In this document: positions 27,543-39,096 of the stretch, one piece after another | Layout: each line of letters begins with the position of its first letter | How positions within the stretch are numbered: the stretch's first letter is position 1 | From: Streptomyces smaragdinus | Lineage (GTDB): Bacteria > Actinomycetota > Actinomycetes > Streptomycetales > Streptomycetaceae | DNA: 64,000 nucleotides | Direction: 5' to 3' | Assembly (NCBI RefSeq): GCF_009604385.1 | Contig: NZ_WEGJ01000006.1 | Span: forward strand, 153,430-217,429 | Translations under genes and position numbers: made by a program | The notes under the pieces: generated by a model | The model's input: the letters and a program-made list of their open reading frames with translations, nothing else | Told to the model about the DNA's origin: nothing | Databases searched by the model: none

Positions 27543-30280
27543 GCCGTCCTCCGCAGCGCGACGAGCTCCGCCAGCTCGCCGTCGGTGAGCTCGGTGAGCG
27601 CCGACTCGCCGGCCTGGCCGAGGACGGCGTCGGACAGGGCCCGTTTGGCGTGCAGGAGTTCGTCGATGCGGTCCTCCACCGTGCCCTCCGTGATCAGCCG
27701 GTGCACCTGGACGGGCTGGGTCTGGCCGATCCGGTACGCGCGGTCGGTGGCCTGCTCCTCGACGGCCGGGTTCCACCAGCGGTCGTAGTGGATCACGTGT
27801 CCGGCGCGGGTGAGGTTGAGTCCCGTACCGGCGGCCTTCAGCGACAGCAGGAACACGGGGACCTCCCCGTTCTGGAAGCGGTCCACGAGCTGCTGGCGGC
27901 GGTCGACGGGCGTGCCGCCGTGCAGCAGCTGGGAGGCGATGCCCCGGGCGGTGAGGTGCCGTTCGAGGAGGCGGGCCATCGACACATACTGGGTGAAGAC
28001 CAGCACGGAGCCGTCCTCGGCGAGGATCGTCTCGAGGAGTTCGTCGAGCAGCTCGAGCTTCCCGGAGCGGCCGGCGAGCTGATGGGTGTCCTCCCGCAGG
28101 AACTGCGCGGGATGGTTGCAGATCTGCTTGAGCGCCCCGAGCAGCTTCATCACCAGGCCCCGGCGCGCCATGCCCTCCGACTCGGCGATGTCGTCGAGGG
28201 CCTCGCGGACGACCGCCTCGTACAGCACGGCCTGTTCCCTGGCGAGGGCGACGGGGTGGTCGGTCTCGGTCTTCGGCGGGAGCTCGGGGACGATGCCGGG
28301 GTCGGACTTGCGGCGGCGCAGGACGAACGGGCCGACGAGACGCGAGAGCCGGCGCAGCGCCTCCTCGTCGCCCTCGCTCTCGATGAGGCGGGCGTGGCGG
28401 GCGCGGAAGTTCTTCAGTCCGCCGAGGAGGCCGGGGGTGGTCCAGTCGAGGATGGCCCAGAGCTCGGAGAGGTTGTTCTCGACGGGGGTGCCGGTGAGGG
28501 CGATCCTGGCGGGGGCGGGGATGGTGCGCAGGGCCTTGGCGGCGGCCGCGTAGGGGTTCTTGACGTGCTGCGCCTCGTCGGCGACGACCAGGGACCAGTC
28601 GTGGGCGGCGAGTTCGGGGGCGCTGGCGCGCATGGTGCCGTACGTGGTGAGGACAAAGCCGCCGGTCGCGTCGGTGAGGGAGCGGCCGGGGCCGTGATAG
28701 CGGTGGACGGGCAGGCCGGGGGCGAACCGCTCGATCTCGCGCTGCCAGTTGCCCAGGAGGGACGCGGGGCAGACGACGAGGGTGGGCGCGGGAGCGGCGC
28801 GGTGGACGTGGAGGGCGATGACGGTGATGGTCTTGCCCAGGCCCATGTCGTCGGCGAGGCAGCCGCCGAGGCCGAGGGAGGTCATCCGGTCGAGCCAGGT
28901 GAGGCCGCGCAGCTGGTAGTCGCGCAGCGGCAGGTCGCTGGTCAGCGGCTCGGGCGGGCGGGTGAGGCGATCGCGGAGCTCCGCGAGGGTGCCCTGCGGC
29001 TGTACGGCGATCCGCTCGCCGTCGGCCTCGGTCTCGCCGGTGAGCGCGAGGGCGAGGGCATCGACGGGGTCGAGGAGGCCGAGGTTGCGCCGGCGGGCCT
29101 TGCGTACGAGGGCGGGGTCGACGACGACCCACTGGTCGCGCAGCCGCACCATGGGCCGGTTGGCCTCGGCGAGGCGGTCCATCTCGTCGTCGGTGAGCGG
29201 CACCCCGGAGAGGGAGACCTGCCAGCGGAACTCGAGGAGCTTCGCGGCGTCGAAGAAGCTGACCTCGTTGGACGCGGAGCCGGGCGCGGGGCGGACGACC
29301 GCGGTGGCCGTCAGCCCGCGGACCAGGGTCTTCGGCCAGTGCACGGCGATGCCGGCGGCGGCCAGACGCTGGGCGGCGGGGCCCAGGAGGTCGTGCAGCT
29401 CGTCGGGCTCGAGCAGCATGGCGTCCGGCACGGGCTTGGCCAGCAGCCGCTCCAGGGGCGGCCAGAGGCGGGCGGCGCGGCGCAGCGCGAGCACGGTGTC
29501 GACGCGGGCGCGGGGGCCGAGGATGTCGCCGGCGGCGCCTGTCCACAGCTCGGCGGCGTCGGCGAGGAGGGTGGGGTCGGCGAGGCTGTGCACCTGGACG
29601 ACGAGGGTGACGGGCCGGGCGTCCGGTTCGTACAGCTCCTCGGCGGCCATGTGCAGCCGCAGGCCGATCCGGACGCCCGCGTCGGCGCCGGCGGCGACCT
29701 CGGCGGCCCAGTCGGCGAGCCGGGGCAGGGCGTGCGCCTCGGCCGCGGCGTAGGGCCCGCCGGCCAGCAGCGGGGCGCCGGGGGTGCGGGGCAGGGTGTC
29801 GGCGACGGCGTCGAGGAACGCGCGGATCAGGGCCTCGGGGTCGGGCAGCAGGGGTGGTCCGTCGCCCGGCAGGGGTGTCGCACGGCCCTCCCAGGGCAGG
29901 GCGGCGGCGACGGCCCGTACGTGCACGAGGTCGTCGGCGTCCAGCGGGCCCGCGCGCCAGGCGTCGGTGCCGTCGGCGGTGAGGCCGGGGAGGAGGCGGC
30001 CGCGGGCGGCGAGCTGCAGGGCGTGCAGGGCGGCGGCGCCCCAGGCGGCCGCGGCGGGGTGGGCGGCGCGGTCGGAGCGGGCGGCGGTGAGCAGCGGCAG
30101 GGCATCTTCTACGGTGAGCAGCCGGGCGGGGACCGTCTCGCGGCGGACGTCGCCGCCGTCCGGTCGTACGACCTCCAGCTCGCCGTCGGCGTCGGGGAGC
30201 GGTCCACTGTCCGGGCACCACAGGGCTATCCGTCCCCGGCGGGGCGGATCTGCGGGGAGGAAGACGGCGGCGCTGACCAC
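27539..30280 (-). CDS. SNF2-family DEAD/DEAH-like ATPase
   Basis: 913-residue Swi2/Snf2 ATPase. The N-terminal 430 residues are the variable bacterial SNF2-associated part, followed by the two-lobed motor: motif I DDMGLGKT, motif Ia VVCPASLLGNWQ, motif II DEAQH, motif III ALTGTPVENNLSELW, then lobe 2 with VFTQYVSMARLLERHL, LSLKAAGTGLNL and motif VI RAYRIGQTQPVQVHRL. This predicts an ATP-driven DNA translocase that remodels protein-DNA complexes rather than a strand-separating helicase. GTG start at 30280. The downstream SWIM gene is coupled by a GTGA overlap. Confidence 0.95.
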   Translation of the reverse strand: MVSAAVFLPADPPRRGRIALWCPDSGPLPDADGELEVVRPDGGDVRRETVPARLLTVEDALPLLTAARSDRAAHPAAAAWGAAALHALQLAARGRLLPGLTADGTDAWRAGPLDADDLVHVRAVAAALPWEGRATPLPGDGPPLLPDPEALIRAFLDAVADTLPRTPGAPLLAGGPYAAAEAHALPRLADWAAEVAAGADAGVRIGLRLHMAAEELYEPDARPVTLVVQVHSLADPTLLADAAELWTGAAGDILGPRARVDTVLALRRAARLWPPLERLLAKPVPDAMLLEPDELHDLLGPAAQRLAAAGIAVHWPKTLVRGLTATAVVRPAPGSASNEVSFFDAAKLLEFRWQVSLSGVPLTDDEMDRLAEANRPMVRLRDQWVVVDPALVRKARRRNLGLLDPVDALALALTGETEADGERIAVQPQGTLAELRDRLTRPPEPLTSDLPLRDYQLRGLTWLDRMTSLGLGGCLADDMGLGKTITVIALHVHRAAPAPTLVVCPASLLGNWQREIERFAPGLPVHRYHGPGRSLTDATGGFVLTTYGTMRASAPELAAHDWSLVVADEAQHVKNPYAAAAKALRTIPAPARIALTGTPVENNLSELWAILDWTTPGLLGGLKNFRARHARLIESEGDEEALRRLSRLVGPFVLRRRKSDPGIVPELPPKTETDHPVALAREQAVLYEAVVREALDDIAESEGMARRGLVMKLLGALKQICNHPAQFLREDTHQLAGRSGKLELLDELLETILAEDGSVLVFTQYVSMARLLERHLTARGIASQLLHGGTPVDRRQQLVDRFQNGEVPVFLLSLKAAGTGLNLTRAGHVIHYDRWWNPAVEEQATDRAYRIGQTQPVQVHRLITEGTVEDRIDELLHAKRALSDAVLGQAGESALTELTDGELAELVALRRTA

Positions 30281-30310
30281 GTACAGAAGTCTAGGGCGGG
30301 GGTCCGACGC

Positions 30311-31264
30311 TCAGGACCGGTCGGGGAGCTTCCGGGAGGCCCGCAGGCTGGCGACCGTCGTGACGACCAGGACGCCGCAGATGACGCCGAGGGACACCGG
30401 GATGGAGATCTCGGGGACGTGCGCCCCCGATTCGTGCAGGGCGTGGAGGACCAGCTTGACGCCGATGAAGCCGAGGATGACCGACAGTCCGTAGCTGAGG
30501 TACACCAGCTTGCGCAGCAGGCCGCCGATGAGGAAGTACAGCTGGCGCAGGCCCATCAGCGCGAAGGCGTTGGCCGTGAACACGATGTACGGGTCCTGGG
30601 TCAGGCCGAAGATCGCGGGGATGGAGTCCAGGGCGAACAGGACGTCCGTGGTGCCGATGGTGAGCATCACGATCAGCATGGGCGTCAGCAGCCGCTTGCC
30701 GTTCTCCCGGATCAGCAGCCTGGTGCCGTGATAGCGGTCGGCGACCGGGAAGCGGTGCTCGATCGCCTTGATCAGCTTGCTCTCCTCGTACTCCTCGTCG
30801 TGCTCCTCGGCGCGGGCCTCCTGGATCAGCTTCCAGGCGGTCCAGATCAGGAAGGCGCCGAAGACGTAGAAGACCCAGGAGAACGACGTGATGATCGCGG
30901 CGCCGGCGGCGATGAAGCCGGCCCGCAGCACCAGCGCGATCAGTACGCCGACCATCAGCACGCGCTGCTGATAGATCGTGGGCACGGCGAACTTCGCCAT
31001 GATGAGGACGAAGACGAAGAGGTTGTCGACGCTCAGCGACTTCTCGGTGATGTAGCCCGCGAAGAACTCCCCGGACGCCTGCCCCTCGCCCGCGAGCAGC
31101 AGGCCGAGGCCGAAGAGGACCGCGAGCACGACCCAGACGACCGTCCAGATCCCGGCCTCCCGGGTGGAGACCTCGTGGGGCTTGCGGCCGATGAGGAAGT
31201 CGACGGCGATCAGGGCGCAGAGCCCCACCACCGTCGCGGTCCACAGGATCGGCGAGACGTCCAC
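30311..31264 (-). CDS. terC: TerC-family integral membrane protein
   Basis: 317-residue polytopic membrane protein of the TerC (tellurium resistance, metal transport-linked) family, with about eight to nine spans. The conserved acidic motif KSLSVDNLFVFVLIMAKFA and the second motif TTDVLFALDSIPAIFG with membrane-embedded Asp residues are present. GTG 31264 is chosen because a strong GGAGGAAGAC ribosome site precedes it; the ATG codons 48 nt upstream lack one. TerC proteins have been linked to manganese export during protein secretion and to tellurite resistance. Two TerD-type genes lie just upstream on the same strand. Confidence 0.93.
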   Translation of the reverse strand: MDVSPILWTATVVGLCALIAVDFLIGRKPHEVSTREAGIWTVVWVVLAVLFGLGLLLAGEGQASGEFFAGYITEKSLSVDNLFVFVLIMAKFAVPTIYQQRVLMVGVLIALVLRAGFIAAGAAIITSFSWVFYVFGAFLIWTAWKLIQEARAEEHDEEYEESKLIKAIEHRFPVADRYHGTRLLIRENGKRLLTPMLIVMLTIGTTDVLFALDSIPAIFGLTQDPYIVFTANAFALMGLRQLYFLIGGLLRKLVYLSYGLSVILGFIGVKLVLHALHESGAHVPEISIPVSLGVICGVLVVTTVASLRASRKLPDRS

Positions 31265-31314
31265 GTCTTCCTCCGGAAGGGTAGGGAGGAGCGCGTCGCC
31301 CCAGGTCATCAAAC

Positions 31315-31342
31315 CTTATAGCCTTACCCAAGAAAAGGTAAA
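31315..31342 (-). promoter_or_regulatory. Candidate sigma-HrdB promoter for terC
   Basis: On the minus strand TTTACC (31342-31337), a 16-nt spacer and TATAAG (31320-31315) give a plausible -35/-10 pair about 50 nt upstream of the terC GTG. The stretch is much more AT-rich than its surroundings. Confidence 0.55.
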
Positions 31343-31400
31343 GTTTCAGGTAAAGACGCAGGTCGGAGCGTTTTACGATTCCTTGGTACGGAGCCTTCCG

Positions 31401-33359
31401 TCAGCGCGGCAACGCCCGCCGCGCGGCCGCGACCTGCGCCAGCACCTGGGTGAGCACCTGGCTGCCGGGCGGCACGGTGACCGGCTCGTACGTCCAGGCG
31501 TGCCCGATCCACGGGTCCGCCAGATAGTCCTCGGGCACCGGCGTGATCCGCAGCAGCTTGCGCCACATCGGGTCCAGCAGCGGGCCGTACCCGCCGGACT
31601 CCTCGCGGTCGGCGACCATCATCAGATGGACGCCCACGGAGGCGCCCTCGTCGGCGAGATACCGCAGCTGGGTGACCGCGCGGTCGTCGAAGCCGTGCGG
31701 GAAGTCATGCACGATCAGCAGCTGGTCGGCGGTGTCGATGTCGGGCGGCAGGGAGTCGGCGGCGCCGCTGCGGATCGCCATCTGCACCAGGTCCACCCGC
31801 TGCGTCAGCTTGCCCAGCACCGACTGCACGCCCGCGGCGCCCATGGCCGGCATGTCGGCCAGCACCCCGGAGTTCAGCAGCGGCGTGAGCGCGCCGGACG
31901 CGGTGCCGGCCGGGTCGATGACGTGCACGGCGAAGTCGCCCGCCGGGTACGAGGCGAGCAGCCGGGCGGCGATCGACACGGCGAGGGAGATGCCCTGGCC
32001 GCGGACCTGGTCGGAGTCGGCGAGGCCGAAGGTGTCGCGGGTGCCCGTGTCGACCCACAGGCCGCGCTCCAGCGGCAGCCGGATCAGCATCGGGATCCGC
32101 AGCCCGCCGGCCTCCTCCAGGGAGAGGTCGCCCATCCGCAGGGCCATCGGATGCTCGGTGGGCACCTGGTACGCGTGCCAGCAGGGGTTGTCCCAGCGGG
32201 CGTACGGGGGCGGCAGCGCCGGCTCGACGACGTCCGCCTCGGCCTGGAGCTGGGCGATGTCGCGGTCGAGGGTGGCGCGGGCCTGGTCGACCAGCTGGAC
32301 GTGCCGGGCGCGGGCCGTCTCGCGGGCGGCGTCGGCGGCGGGGCCGATCCGGGTGCGGGGGTCGGACAGGACGCCCTCGAGCTCCCGCTCCATCCGCGAG
32401 TCGGCGAAGTCGACGGCGCTGCGGTACGCGGCGACGGTGCGGGCCAGGTCCTCGAACATGCCCCAGACCTGGTTGTACAGCCGCTCCTCCATGGACCAGC
32501 CGGTGGCGTCGCCGGCCACGGGCACCCGGGGCCCGTCGCCCTGCGGCGGGGCGAGGGGCGGCGGCGGGGGGGTCGTGCTGCGGCCGGGGTGGCTGTAGTT
32601 GACGCCGGAGCCGGCCGTCGGCGGGGGCTGCGGCGGTGACACGGGCTGGGGCGGGGTGTCGTCGCGGCGGCCGGGGTGGCGGTAGTTGACGCCGGTCGCG
32701 GGAGAGGACGGGGAAGGCGGGGGCGTCGGGGAGGCCGGAGCGCCCCCCTGGGCGCCCGGGCGGGCGCCGTTCGACGCGGTCACCGGGGCGGCGCCGACCG
32801 CGCGGGCCAGGCCCTCGGCCACGGCGTCGTTGATCCGGGCGGCGAGGTCGGCGGCCTGCGGCAGGCCCTGGTCGGCGAGCATGGCGGCGAGGCCGCCGGC
32901 GTAGCCCTGGCCTATCGCCCGGACCTTCCAGGCGCCCTGCCGCTCGTACAGCTCCAGGGCGAACACCGCGGACTCCGAGTCGAGCCCGGTGACGGTGAAG
33001 CTGGCGATCTCCGTCCCGTCCAGGGTGGTGATCGCGGCGTGCGGGGCGGCCAGGGCGCCGAAGCGCTCCGGGCCGCCCACTCCGCCGGGCAGCGCCATCA
33101 GTACGTTCACCCGGCACACGTCGTCGGGGAGGGCGCCGAGGTCCACCGCGAGCCGGTGCTCGGCGGCGGCCTGCCGGGGCAGCTCCAGACCGGGCAGGAC
33201 GGGCGCACCGGGGTGCCCCACCCATTCCGGCCGGGGCACCTGGCCCCGCTCGTCGGCGAGCGTGACCCCGGCGATCACCGGATTGCCCGCCGTCAGCCGG
33301 ATCTCCAGCCGTGCCCCGGGCAGCGGATGGTTCTGCCCATGCACCAGCTCGGCCGTCAT
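31401..33359 (-). CDS. TerD-domain protein with FtsK/HerA-like C-terminal region
   Basis: 652-residue fusion. Residues about 1-180 are a TerD-type domain (LEIRLTAGNPVIAGVTLADE, LDGTEIASFTVTGLDSESAV, VFALELYERQGAWKVRAIGQ) of the calcium-binding tellurium/stress family. A Pro-rich linker (about 190-290) contains the motif GVNYxHPGR twice (GVNYRHPGRR and GVNYSHPGRS). The C-terminal 360 residues include a coiled-coil-like region and an ATPase-like core (LAVSIAARLLASYPAGDFAV; DQLLIVHDFPHGFDD as a Walker-B-like strand) resembling the FtsK/HerA-type part of published Ter-system proteins. A clear Walker A is not visible. It lies between terD and terC. Confidence 0.82.
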   Translation of the reverse strand: MTAELVHGQNHPLPGARLEIRLTAGNPVIAGVTLADERGQVPRPEWVGHPGAPVLPGLELPRQAAAEHRLAVDLGALPDDVCRVNVLMALPGGVGGPERFGALAAPHAAITTLDGTEIASFTVTGLDSESAVFALELYERQGAWKVRAIGQGYAGGLAAMLADQGLPQAADLAARINDAVAEGLARAVGAAPVTASNGARPGAQGGAPASPTPPPSPSSPATGVNYRHPGRRDDTPPQPVSPPQPPPTAGSGVNYSHPGRSTTPPPPPLAPPQGDGPRVPVAGDATGWSMEERLYNQVWGMFEDLARTVAAYRSAVDFADSRMERELEGVLSDPRTRIGPAADAARETARARHVQLVDQARATLDRDIAQLQAEADVVEPALPPPYARWDNPCWHAYQVPTEHPMALRMGDLSLEEAGGLRIPMLIRLPLERGLWVDTGTRDTFGLADSDQVRGQGISLAVSIAARLLASYPAGDFAVHVIDPAGTASGALTPLLNSGVLADMPAMGAAGVQSVLGKLTQRVDLVQMAIRSGAADSLPPDIDTADQLLIVHDFPHGFDDRAVTQLRYLADEGASVGVHLMMVADREESGGYGPLLDPMWRKLLRITPVPEDYLADPWIGHAWTYEPVTVPPGSQVLTQVLAQVAAARRALPR

Positions 33360-33393
33360 TCCTGCCCCTCCCCTGGGTGTTCCTGTCCCGGTC

Positions 33394-33972
33394 CTACAGA
33401 TGCGGCAGGATCGCCGGCATGAGGTCCTGGAACGTACGGCCGGCGGCCGGCGTGCCGATGGCCGTCATCGTCCAGCCGCCGCCCTGGCGGGTGACCTTCG
33501 CCATGATCTGCGCCGTGGCGTTGGTGCCGCCGGTCAGCGTGTAGCGGGCCAGCTCCTGGCCGTTGGTCTCGTCGACCAGCCGGCAGAAGGCGTTCTGCAC
33601 CTCGGCGAACGTCTGGCCGGTGAAGGAGTTCACGGTGAAGACGATCTGGTCGATGTGCACCGGCACGCGCTGCAGGTCCACCAGGATCGACTCGTCGTCG
33701 CCGCCCTGGCCGGCGCCGCCGACGAGGTTGTCACCGGTGTGCCGGACGGAGCCGTCGTCGCTCACCAGGTGACGGAAGAAGACGACGTCGACCGGCTGCT
33801 TGTCGGCGAAGAGCACCGCGGAGGCGTCGAGGTCGATCTCCCGGGTGCGCGAACCGAACAGACCCCTGCGCGGCGCCGCCTGCCAGCCGAGTCCCATCCG
33901 GACCGCGGACAGACTGCCGCCGCCCTGCTTCTCCAGGCTGATCGCCTGTCCCTTGGACAAGTTGACGCTCAC
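33394..33972 (-). CDS. terD: TerD-family tellurium/stress response protein
   Basis: 192-residue canonical TerD. It starts at GTG 33972 (VSVNLSKGQAISLEKQGGGS) and has the calcium-site and core strands REIDLDASAVLFA, HTGDNLVGGAGQGGDDESIL and RYTLTGGTNATAQIMAKV. TerD proteins are cytoplasmic calcium-binding proteins of the Ter stress system, linked to tellurite, phage and oxidative stress resistance, and to normal development in Streptomyces. The fused TerD-type gene follows 34 nt later on the same strand, so they probably share a transcript. Confidence 0.95.
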   Translation of the reverse strand: MSVNLSKGQAISLEKQGGGSLSAVRMGLGWQAAPRRGLFGSRTREIDLDASAVLFADKQPVDVVFFRHLVSDDGSVRHTGDNLVGGAGQGGDDESILVDLQRVPVHIDQIVFTVNSFTGQTFAEVQNAFCRLVDETNGQELARYTLTGGTNATAQIMAKVTRQGGGWTMTAIGTPAAGRTFQDLMPAILPHL

Positions 33973-34166
33973 GCGGGTCCCCTCCTCGATCGCTTGGGCC
34001 TGCGGCCCGGGTTTCGCACCCACCCTATGGGGCAGGACGTACGCCGCGCCGGGGGGGTTTCGTCTTTTGTGGCGTTCTTGAAACAACGCGCGCCCCCCGA
34101 CGCCCACACAACCCGGACGACCTCAGTTAATACGGGTCCGGGCGCATGGAACGCGGACATTCGGCA

Positions 34167-36308
<2,142 letters not shown>

Positions 36309-36460
36309 GGCTCCACGGTACGACCTGCCACCGACAAAGCCCCCTGCGACCGGAACGTTCGGTACGGACCGGGACGAACCGGCGTGTCACCCGGCCCCCC
36401 GGCGCCTTCGGCGGTGACCCTCTGCATGTGCGAGATCACCGACAACAGCCGACACGGCGA

Positions 36461-37354
36461 GTGAAACGGACGCGTACGCGCGCCACGACCTGTCTGGCGG
36501 GCACCGTCGCGGCGCTGGCCGCGCTGCTCGCCGCCGTTCCCGTGGCCGCCGCCGGACACGACGGGCGCGTGGTCACCGTCGCCCACCGCGGCGCCTCCCA
36601 CGCCGCGCCCGAGAACACCCTCGCCGCCGTCGACCTGGCCCGCAGCCTGGGCATCGCCTGGGTGGAGAACGACGTGCAGCGCACCAGGGACGGCACGCTG
36701 GTCGTCCTGCACGACCCGACGCTGGCCCGCACCACCGACGTCGAACAGAAGTTCCCCGGCCGGGCGCCGTGGAAGGTCGGCGACTTCACCTGGAAGGAGA
36801 TCTCCGCCCTCGACGCGGGCGCCTGGAAGGGCCCGCGGTGGCGGGGGCAGCGGGTGCCGAGCCTCGCGCAGTACCTGGACCGGGTCGAGCGGACCGGCCG
36901 GAACCTGGTGCTGGAGGTCAAGCAGCCGCAGGACCATCCGGGGCTGGCCGCCGACATCGTGCGCACGCTGCGCGACCTCGGCTGGCTGGACCGGGCGCAC
37001 GTGGCGCGGCGGCTGCTCGTCCAGTCCTTCGACGCGGGGTCGATCCGGACCGTGCACCGGCTGCGGCCCGATGTGCGCACCGCCTTCCTCGGCACGCCGG
37101 CGGTCGCCGACCTGCCCGCGTACGCGCGGTTCACCGACCAGATCAACTCGCTGCACACCACGCTGTCGCCCGGGTACTGGGCCGCCGTGCACGCGCTGAC
37201 CGGTCCGCACGGGCGGCGGCTGGAGGCGTACGCCTGGACCGTGGACGACCCGGCGCGCGCCGTGACGCTGGCGCGCTGGGGCGCGGACGGGATCATCACC
37301 AACCGGCCGGATCTGGTGGCCGCGGCGCTGCGGAGGGCCGGATACCCGGGCTGA
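36461..37354 (+). CDS. Secreted glycerophosphodiester phosphodiesterase
   Basis: 297-residue exported GDPD that would hydrolyse glycerophosphodiesters to sn-glycerol 3-phosphate and an alcohol. A signal peptide (VKRTRTRATTCLAGTVAALA ... AAVPVAAAG) ends about residue 31. The catalytic set is clear: VAHRGASHAAPENT with the two key His/Arg/Glu positions and WVENDVQRTRDGTLVVLHD. The C-terminal AYAWTVDDPARAV and DGIITNRPDL segments complete the TIM barrel. GTG 36461 is preferred because it gives a compact signal peptide; GTG 36428 is an alternative. It is followed by a strong bidirectional terminator. Confidence 0.92.
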   Translation: MKRTRTRATTCLAGTVAALAALLAAVPVAAAGHDGRVVTVAHRGASHAAPENTLAAVDLARSLGIAWVENDVQRTRDGTLVVLHDPTLARTTDVEQKFPGRAPWKVGDFTWKEISALDAGAWKGPRWRGQRVPSLAQYLDRVERTGRNLVLEVKQPQDHPGLAADIVRTLRDLGWLDRAHVARRLLVQSFDAGSIRTVHRLRPDVRTAFLGTPAVADLPAYARFTDQINSLHTTLSPGYWAAVHALTGPHGRRLEAYAWTVDDPARAVTLARWGADGIITNRPDLVAAALRRAGYPG

Positions 37355-37361
37355 AACGCGC

Positions 37362-37395
37362 GGCGGCGCCCCCTCCCGGAGGAGGGGGCGCCGCC
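37362..37395. terminator. 15-bp stem bidirectional terminator
   Basis: GGCGGCGCCCCCTCC (37362-37376) and GGAGGGGGCGCCGCC (37381-37395) are exact reverse complements around a CGGA tetraloop, between the convergent GDPD and MHYT genes. Confidence 0.8.
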
Positions 37396-37404
37396 GTACA
37401 GCGC

Positions 37405-38232
37405 TCAGGAACGCGGCTCGAACGCCGAGCGCTCGAACAGGGGCGGCTCGGAGGGCTCCTCCTTCTCCTCGTCACCGCCCTTGCCGCGGTGGCGCCACTC
37501 GCGCTCCAGCGGGTCCATGCCGACGAAGAGGCCGACGAAGACCAGCAGCAGCACGGGGCCGATCAGGATCGGCGCCAGGATCTCGGCGGGGGTACGGCCG
37601 GTGAGGGTGCCCGTGGCGCTCGTCAGATGGACGCTCAGGGCCTCCATGCCGGTGTAGTGCATGCCGCAGACGGCGATGCCCATGATCAGGGCGGCGCCGA
37701 TGGCGACACCGAACTTCTTCACCGTCATGGCCAGCCACAGCGCCGCCGTCGCGGCCACCACGGCAATGATCACCGACAGGGTGACGACGCCCGCCGAGTA
37801 CACCTGCTTGGCGCCGTCCATCCGCATGCCGGCCATGCCCATGTAGTGCATACAGGCCACGCCGACACCGGTGATCACGCCGCCGGTGGTCAGGGCCACC
37901 GGGGTGCGTCCCCGGTAGCCGACGAGGAACACACCCACGCCGGTGACGACAACGGCGACCAGCAGGCTGGCCAGGGTCAGGGGCAGGTCGTAGTTGATCT
38001 GCACGTCCCGGGCGGTGAAGCCCATCATGGCGATGAAGTGCATGGTGAAGATGCCGGTACCGATGGCGACCGCGCCGAGCGCGAGCCAGCCGAACCGGCG
38101 TGACTGGTCCATCGTCAGCGCGCGCATCGTGCATCTCAGGCCCAGGGCGCTGCCGAGCATCGCCATGCAGAACGCCGCGAGAGGCGTGAGGAGGCCGTAG
38201 CTGAAACCGTCGACCGGTACCGCATCTTGCAC
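37405..38232 (-). CDS. MHYT-domain integral membrane sensor
   Basis: 275-residue protein with about seven membrane spans and three MHYT-type motifs: MHFIAMMGF (near residue 64), MHYMGMAGM (near 128) and MHYTGMEAL (near 192). The MHYT domain is proposed to bind a metal such as copper and to sense oxygen, CO or NO. Here it carries no GGDEF/EAL or kinase output, only a charged C-terminal tail (REWRHRGKGGDEEKEEPSEP), so signalling must pass to another protein or the protein has a different job. The 277 nt upstream of it (38233-38509) show no gene; a palindrome CAAGCGCTTG lies at 38283. Confidence 0.92.
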   Translation of the reverse strand: MQDAVPVDGFSYGLLTPLAAFCMAMLGSALGLRCTMRALTMDQSRRFGWLALGAVAIGTGIFTMHFIAMMGFTARDVQINYDLPLTLASLLVAVVVTGVGVFLVGYRGRTPVALTTGGVITGVGVACMHYMGMAGMRMDGAKQVYSAGVVTLSVIIAVVAATAALWLAMTVKKFGVAIGAALIMGIAVCGMHYTGMEALSVHLTSATGTLTGRTPAEILAPILIGPVLLLVFVGLFVGMDPLEREWRHRGKGGDEEKEEPSEPPLFERSAFEPRS

Positions 38233-38509
38233 GGGGTGACTCCCAGATTCCGGACAGGGTCCGTGGGGGGACAGAGGGGGGACAAGCGCTTGCTAGGGGC
38301 GCCCGGCGACGAGTGGGTCCGGGGGGGGAACCCCTGGAAGTCACCGGCTGGAGCAACCGATGATGTTAGTGGCACTGGTGTACGGAACACTCAGTTTTGG
38401 ACAACGGGACGAAAGCCGTGGCGGAAATCATGCGTCTTTCGATCACTTCTGACCGGGGGCACCGCGAGCAGCCCGGAGGGTGTCAGTGGGGCGCCCTAGG
38501 CTGACCGGC

Positions 38510-39046
38510 ATGGACGCTTCCACGCTCGGTTGGCTGGTAATGGACACCTCAATCGGCCCCCTGCTGCTCGCCGGCACAGAGTCGGGGCTGGTCAAGGTGG
38601 GCTTCCACACGGACGAGCGGGCGGCGGGTCCCGTATTGCGGCGACTGGGCGAGCGGCTGGACGCCGTCCCGGAGCCCGGTGCCGTGCCGTGTATACCCCA
38701 GGCGGCCCAGCAGTTGGCCGAGTATTTCGCAGGACGGCGGAAAGTGTTCGATCTCCCGCTCGATTGGTCCCTGTCGTCGGGCTTCAATCTCCGGGTTCTG
38801 CGGGCGCTCGACGCCACAGTGCCGTACGGGGCGGTCGTGGGGTACCAGGATCTGGCCGAGCGGGTCGGGGAGCCGGGCGCGGCGCAGGCCGTGGGACGGG
38901 CCATGGGGTCCAATCCGCTGCCGGTCGTGGTGGCCTGTCACCGGGTGGTGGAGAGCGACGGAGGGCTCGGCGGCTTCGGCGGCGGGCTCGAGACCAAGCG
39001 CCGGCTGCTGGCCCTGGAGGGCGTGCTCCCGGAGCCTCTGTTCTAG
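38510..39046 (+). CDS. ogt: Methylated-DNA--protein-cysteine S-methyltransferase
   Basis: 178-residue suicide repair protein that moves the methyl group of O6-methylguanine onto its own Cys. The active-site motif is VVVACHRVVESDG with Cys about residue 143; most homologues have PCHRV, here Ala precedes the Cys. The HTH-like DNA-binding part (FNLRVLRALDATVPYGAVVG) is normal. A -10-like TAGGCT (38497-38502) ends 7 nt before ATG 38510, so the mRNA is probably leaderless; a GTG 10 codons upstream also has a GGAGG and cannot be excluded. Confidence 0.93.
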   Translation: MDASTLGWLVMDTSIGPLLLAGTESGLVKVGFHTDERAAGPVLRRLGERLDAVPEPGAVPCIPQAAQQLAEYFAGRRKVFDLPLDWSLSSGFNLRVLRALDATVPYGAVVGYQDLAERVGEPGAAQAVGRAMGSNPLPVVVACHRVVESDGGLGGFGGGLETKRRLLALEGVLPEPLF

Positions 39047-39096
39047 TCCTTCGCGCGCAGCTTTCCCCGAACGCACGTTCTGAGACACTTCCGGGC

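Noticed and set aside
26274..30221. A 1315-codon minus-strand frame
   Set aside because: Only the part after GTG 27542 is the SWIM gene; the rest is a Pro/Arg-rich shadow of the SNF2 gene in another frame.
36353..36360. GAACGTTC palindrome upstream of uvrB as a LexA box
   Set aside because: The LexA site needs a 4-nt spacer between GAAC and GTTC; here there is none.
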